Shown: piece after piece, positions 59,690 to 64,000 of the stretch
Layout of the letters: each line of letters begins with the position of its first letter
How positions within the stretch are numbered: the first letter of the stretch is position 1
Assembly (NCBI GenBank): GCA_963662175.1
Contig: OY759215.1
Coordinates: forward strand, 8,483,079 to 8,547,078
Direction of reading: 5' to 3'
Source: Aradus depressus
Taxonomy: Eukaryota > Arthropoda > Insecta > Hemiptera > Aradidae
DNA: 64,000 nt
Notes under the pieces: generated by a model
Told to the model about the DNA's origin: nothing
The model's input: the letters and a program-made list of their open reading frames with translations, nothing else
Database searches by the model: none
Program-made: the position numbers and the translations under genes

Positions 59690-59875
59690 TGAATAAAACA
59701 AAGAGACTAACATGGGCAAGAGAACAGCAAAATTTGTAGTCGAGCTGACTGGGAAAAAGTCTTATGGACTGACGAGTCGAGTTCGAAGAACATCAGGTTA
59801 GCGACACAACAATTATTCTATCGCGCTTACAATTAAGTTTGGTGGTGGCTCTGTAATCGTTTGGGGGTGTTAACT
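59690..59875 (+). mobile_element. Tc1-like transposase fragment in opposite orientation
   Basis: Plus strand encodes KRLTWAREQQN, then after a frameshift LWTDESSSKNIRLA (first catalytic D in WTDES) and VWWWLCNRLGV in place of the FGGGSVMVWG-type region. The 59789-59853 segment is the reverse complement of 59607-59669 with mismatches, so the two halves face each other. Confidence 0.78.
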
Positions 59876-60055
59876 GCCGATGTAACGAATGTATCGATTA
59901 TCGATACGGAATATTATGAGGATTCATAAAACTCTGTGTAAGTCAACTATTGATTTTTAACTATAACGGTCCATTGATTTTTGAGGGAGAGTGGAAACCT
60001 AATTGATTCATGCATGTTGGGGAAGTACATCACAGTTGATTCACGGACGACTGTT
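59865..60055 (+). repeat. Family A right-end fragment
   Basis: GTTAACTGCCGATGTAACGA to CATGTTGGGGAAGTACATCA. Confidence 0.78.
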
Positions 60056-60534
60056 TCGTTCTGAGGTTGAATATATCTGGTTGTCTGTTTAAAGGAAGAC
60101 TGAAGTAGTAGAGTTGGAATGTTCCTGGCAGCCAATTTTCTTGGACTTTCTTATTACATTCCTTTCTTGCATATGATAGTACATTCCTTATTCCTTTCTG
60201 TCCAAAATAAAATAAAACAAGGAGGTTCTCGGATGTGTGTTTCGTCTCTTTGCCCCCGAAATCAGAGGAAATTACTGGGCCGTGTATTATGACTCTACAA
60301 AGGTGTCATTTGTAACTACTCGTAAGTGCGGCCCTTGAGGTCCACACGACAAACTTACCAGCATGGTATCAATATCATTAATATTAATATCACAAAAGTA
60401 GGCATTTTATTCAGTACAGAATTATTTATTCATTTAATTTAATTTAATCTATTCATAGATTTTTATTGATACGCAAATACACATATGTCACATAGCCTCA
60501 ATAATCCGTTAATGAGGTAGAACTATTTTTATAT

Positions 60535-61700
60535 TCAGCCTCCCCTCACAGTCTGCCCTCCTGTTAAGAATTTTGAGACGTCACATACCCTATTTTTCAA
60601 TTTGGCTTTTAAGAATATTAAGCTATTAGGGGCATCCGTACGAATCCAGATGGCACTATATATAACAGGCTCAGTCAGCATCTCGCATATGCGGACGACG
60701 TGGTCATAACCGGACGAACGAAAGCTGCATTGGCGGGGGCGTTCCAGGAATGTGACGAGGAGTCCAGGAAGCTTGGTCTTCTTGTCAACGAGAGCAAAAC
60801 CAAGTACATGAGAACTACGAGGAAAGAAGTAAAAGAGAAGGAACTCGTACTTGGAGGCTGCAGGTTTGACCGGGTGGATAGCTTCAAGTACCTGGGGGCC
60901 GTTATCACGGAAAGGAACGACGTTAAAGAAGACATCAAAGCGAGGATAACGGCCGGGAATAGATGCTACCGGTCACTGCAGAAGGTGCTCGGATCGAGGA
61001 CTTTGTCCCGAGACGCCAAAATAACAATCTATAAAACAGTCCTGAGACCGGTCGTCACATATGCGAGTGAAACCTGGGTCCTGACTAGGAGGGACGAAGT
61101 TTTACTCAATACGTGGGAGAGGAAGGTATTGAGAAAGATATACGGCCCTACTCCAGAGGCGGATAGATGGAGGATACGGACCAATGGGGAGCTGAGGGAC
61201 TTGTACAAGAGCCCGGACCTGGTGGCCATAGTGAAGCAGGGACGGCTGCGATGGCTGGGACGTTTACAGAGGATGGAGCCAGACAGATTGCCGAGGAAGA
61301 TACTGGAAGGACACCCGGGAGGACGAAGAAGAAGAGGTAGACCCCGCCTACGTTGGCTGGAGGACGTGGAGGACGACCTCAGAACGATGGTTGTGAGAAG
61401 ATGGAGACGGGAGGCCGAGGATAGAGTAGAATGGCGGAAGATTGTTGCGGAGGCCCAGGTTCTACAAGGACCGTAGCGCCAGGGAAAGTAAAGTAAAGTA
61501 AAGTTTTAAGAATATTACATGTAAAATTTCATCGCGATCCGACCGTCCGTTAATGAGCTAGCACTATATTTATGCATAGCCCCCCCCCCCCTCCCCCTCC
61601 CCCCCGTTAGGCGCCATGTAGCCTATTTTTCAATCTGGCTCAAAAGGATGCTACATGTGTATCGATTGCCAGAACAAATTAGATCGGATACATCTTTTTC
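60535..61700 (+). repeat. Dispersed repeat pair, one copy interrupted by a LINE
   Basis: ATTTTGAGACGTCACATACC, CTATTTTTCAATTTGGCTTT, then after the LINE CATGTAAAATTTCATCGCGA, TCCGACCGTCCGTTAATGAG. A tandem-like second copy starts near 61560 (GCGCCATGTAGCCTATTTTT). Related text is at 29.95-30.06 and 30.41-30.48 kb. Confidence 0.7.
60621..61503 (+). mobile_element. 5'-truncated non-LTR retrotransposon (RT C-terminal half) with 14-bp target-site duplication
   Basis: An open frame runs from about 60630 to 61476 without stops. It starts RGIRTNPDGTIYNRL, then LAYADDVVITGR, which contains the reverse-transcriptase catalytic YADD box, followed by LGLLVNESKTKYM and the thumb/C-terminal region: FKYLGAVIT, TYASETWVLT, LRWLGRLQRMEPDRL, GRPRLRWLEDVEDDL. 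This is the usual end of RTE/CR1-like LINE proteins. The 3' end is GACCGTAGCGCC followed by an (AGTAA)n-type tail. A perfect 14-bp duplication TTTTAAGAATATTA flanks it (60607-60620 and 61504-61517). The intact frame and perfect duplication indicate recent insertion. It lacks the endonuclease and RT N-terminal parts, so it is not autonomous. Confidence 0.92.
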
Positions 61701-62094
61701 AAAAATTCCTAAAATCCACTTTTTTGGCATACTCACACATATTTCTTTCCAAAATAATGTAAAATACTGTAGTGACTTTGAAACATAAAAATATAATGAA
61801 AATTTTGATTTAAATTTTCGGAGCCATTACAATAACTTTCCTATATGCTGGAAAGTTAAATATTTCCATAGCTGAATCATTAATTAGCTAAGTATATCAA
61901 TATAATTGCTGGCTCCACCCCAAGTTTGTCCGGAGGTACCCTTAGTTATTTTAATAATAATTAAGGGTTGGTATTGGCTAACTTTCCAGTCAACAACAGT
62001 GTTCTTCAGACCAAAGTGCTTACCTTAAAGTTCAACTTGCCGTAAACAAAGCTCTTACAGGCACAGCCCAACGTAAAAGGCAAAATGAGTACAT

Positions 62095-62355
62095 TTTTAC
62101 TTCCCCAGTTGTACGCAATATGAGAGATGTTATTTAATGTTGTTGAGTATTGAATTTACAGGAATTTTATGTTTTCCAGTCATGAATCCAAAAATAAATA
62201 TAATATGAGAGTTTTTTAGTCGAGCTTTTATGTTAAGCCTTCCCCTAGTCACCCTCATCCCTTCAGCCAATTTGGCTGAAAATCAATAGCTGTCGTCCTT
62301 AGACGATTTTGAATACACATATAAAATTTCGTGTCGATACATTCATTCTATCTCA
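62095..62355. repeat. Family A left end joined to a reverse module
   Basis: Plus hairpin-end variant TACTTCCCCAGTTGTACGCA (62098), then minus-orientation TTTCGTGTCGATACATTC (62328). Confidence 0.7.
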
Positions 62356-62774
62356 TTGTGACCTGAGGAAGTGACGGACGTCCCGAATTGTCGTCATGAA
62401 AGACACTTTCGAAAAAGTTATCAAAAATTATTATCTTAATTGCAATTAAATTAAAAAATATATCTACTGTATTTATTATATAATATATTATTATTTTATT
62501 TATCTATTGTATAATATTATTACTTTTGTGCCCATATTTTCTAGTATTTATTTGTTCATATTATTTTTTAGTAGTAAAGTTAATTCTAATCCAAAGTGTG
62601 TCAGACTGTAAGAGTTAACATCGGATTATGTAACTAATTTATAAGCTATCTTAATGTACCTATATATTCTTATGACGTATCCTATTACCAATTATTATTA
62701 TGTTTAACGGAAATACATAATATTATTATTGGGAGTTGTTGTGTTCAAAGACATACAAACAGAAAGACAGCATT

Positions 62775-62890
62775 TTTTTAAGTTTTTGGAATCAGGAAGT
62801 CGGAAAACACGAAATTTCGTCGAAAACTCTGCATCAAATTTTGGACCTATAACTTTTCCTATATTTCGTATAGCTGGGGAAGTAAAAAAA
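62775..62890 (-). repeat. Family A hairpin end
   Basis: Minus strand: ACTTCCCCAGCTATACGAAA, TATAGGAAAAGTTAT, then GACGAAATTTCGTGTTTTCC. Confidence 0.82.
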
Positions 62891-63163
62891 TAACTTGTTT
62901 TTCTGTTTTTTTTTCTGCATGTTTCCATACTTTTCAGTTCATTTGAAACCCTGGATATTACCCCGAACTGTCCTATCTCTGAGGCTATTTTCATGTGGAA
63001 CGCCGCACTTGTCCTTCAGTTGGAAATAAGAAAAGACTGCTTGCTGACCCACCCAAATGTGCAGTCAGGCGAACATACATATTGTATCTTGAACAGGACA
63101 GACACAAAAAGAAAACTGGAGATAAAGAGGATCACTAAGGTAGTCTTCAAGGACCTCACTGGT

Positions 63164-63940
63164 CCAGTGGTTCCCAAACTTGTTATATGACGTACCCCTA
63201 ATCAAATAGTATGAGAGGCTAGTATAACCTTATATGTTTATACATTATACTATGCATGCGCATATACACAATGGTCGAAATGCTCAGTCCTGTATATAAA
63301 AATATATACAGTCCCAAATTACATAACTTTTGAAATAGTGGTTATATGAAGAAAGGACGAAGTACGCTCATCATACCAAGGAACAATATAGGTTAGTTAC
63401 TTAGTTATTGTGACTCAGACTTTAACCACGAGGTCATATCTTCTACTACCAGAGCGCTCTTTCGTCACTCTGCTGGACATGAGGCCCGACTCTACTATGG
63501 GAGTTCGTACGGTCGGGACCATCACTTAGCGTCCTATCCATTGGCGTGTTCAAGGTTAAGAAAGCTAATAGCTCGGCAGGGCTCCGAAGCCGCGATCTTG
63601 AATTCATAAAGAAAGTACGCTACCTCTGAGTTACAGGGACCCTTGCACATACAAAGAATATAGGTGGTGGCATTATGTTGACGCAGCCTTCCACCAGGGG
63701 CGTTGCACGCACTCTAACTTTAACATTTCCAATGAAAAGGGGGGTCAAGTTGTATATAATCTTTGAGGTCTTTCAAAATGAAAAAAATTTTGTAGTTTAC
63801 GACTGCAATTATTATTGTGTTTGAGTTAAGCCTCTCCCCCTAATGGCTGGTAATGTATTTCGATAGTCCGCCATATTTCTTAATATTAACCATTTACTTA
63901 TTCCTTTAACCCTAACTATATCCCGAATCTCAAAGACCAC
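63164..63940. mobile_element. Possible hAT remnant interrupted by a SINE
   Basis: CAGTGGTTCCCAAACTTGTT then GACGTACCCCTA resembles the common hAT terminus (CAGTGGTTCCCAAAC..GCGTACCCC). A CCACTG at about 63933-63938 preceded by ATCTCAAAGA is a candidate other end. The flanking 8-mers do not match, so the right boundary is doubtful. Confidence 0.35.
63392..63643 (-). mobile_element. SINE, diverged
   Basis: TTAGTTACTTAGTTATTGTG, GACTTTAACCACGAGGTCAT, ending CTCTGAGTTACAGGGACC. Confidence 0.85.
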
Positions 63941-63958
63941 TGGTAGTATCCTAGGGGT

Positions 63959-64000
63959 TAGTTAGTTATTGTAACTCATGCCCGGGCTTTTAACTACGAG
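63959..64000 (-). mobile_element. SINE 3' end cut by the window edge
   Basis: TAGTTAGTTATTGTAACTCA, TGCCCGGGCTTTTAACTACG. Confidence 0.85.

Overview
The window is eukaryotic nuclear DNA from an insect-like genome. It is AT-rich and intron-dominated, with no operons or dense ORFs, a tRNA-derived SINE in at least 17 copies, and relics of nearly every transposon class. The best-supported gene is a tachykinin-type GPCR whose exon sequences look insect-like (WGSRSIGE and DRY motifs). A hemipteran such as a planthopper is a guess from general repeat character, not something the sequence proves.

One host gene is visible. A tachykinin receptor lies on the minus strand with four phase-compatible exons: 52562-52663 (TM3), 32642-32776 (DRY and TM4), 27175-27246 (extracellular loop 2) and 23173-23323 (TM5 and start of intracellular loop 3). 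TM1-2 and TM6-7 were not found and probably lie outside the window. Almost everything from 23 to 53 kb is therefore intron. The TM4 exon is preceded by two decayed tandem copies of itself. A second cellular sequence, an ALYREF/Ref1-type mRNA-export factor, is present only as a broken retrocopy at about 56.54-57.0 kb (minus).

Layout. 0-17 kb: dispersed repeats (family A with hairpin ends, family B), SINEs, LINE scraps, a Tigger remnant, a foldback with a hammerhead-like core, a 71-bp tandem repeat and a LINE tail with a target-site duplication. 17.6-20.4 kb: 52 head-to-tail copies of a 54-bp satellite. 20.66-22.54 kb: 21.6 copies of an 87-bp satellite, each full copy carrying a perfect YY1/Pho-type site. 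23-28 kb: two receptor exons, a MITE with TTA duplications, and a hAT element inserted in a LINE. 28-45 kb: AT-rich intron with foldbacks, a complete short Tigger derivative (35.06-35.89 kb), SINEs and LINE tails. 45-53 kb: repeats, two more foldbacks, microsatellites and the TM3 exon. 53-64 kb: Penelope-like remains (GIY-YIG domain and a ~970-bp inverted repeat), the ALYREF pseudogene, two oppositely oriented Tc1 halves, LINE tails including one with a perfect 14-bp target-site duplication, and SINEs.

The most unusual themes are: (1) a shared CTGANGAT - short stem - GAAA architecture, hammerhead-ribozyme-like, at about nine places, mostly in arms of large inverted repeats of Penelope type; (2) a GPCR exon whose splice acceptor is built from a decayed copy of the same exon; (3) two highly homogeneous satellites about 220 bp apart, one of them an array of YY1-type sites; (4) a dispersed family made of ~145-bp modules with a palindromic hairpin at one end.
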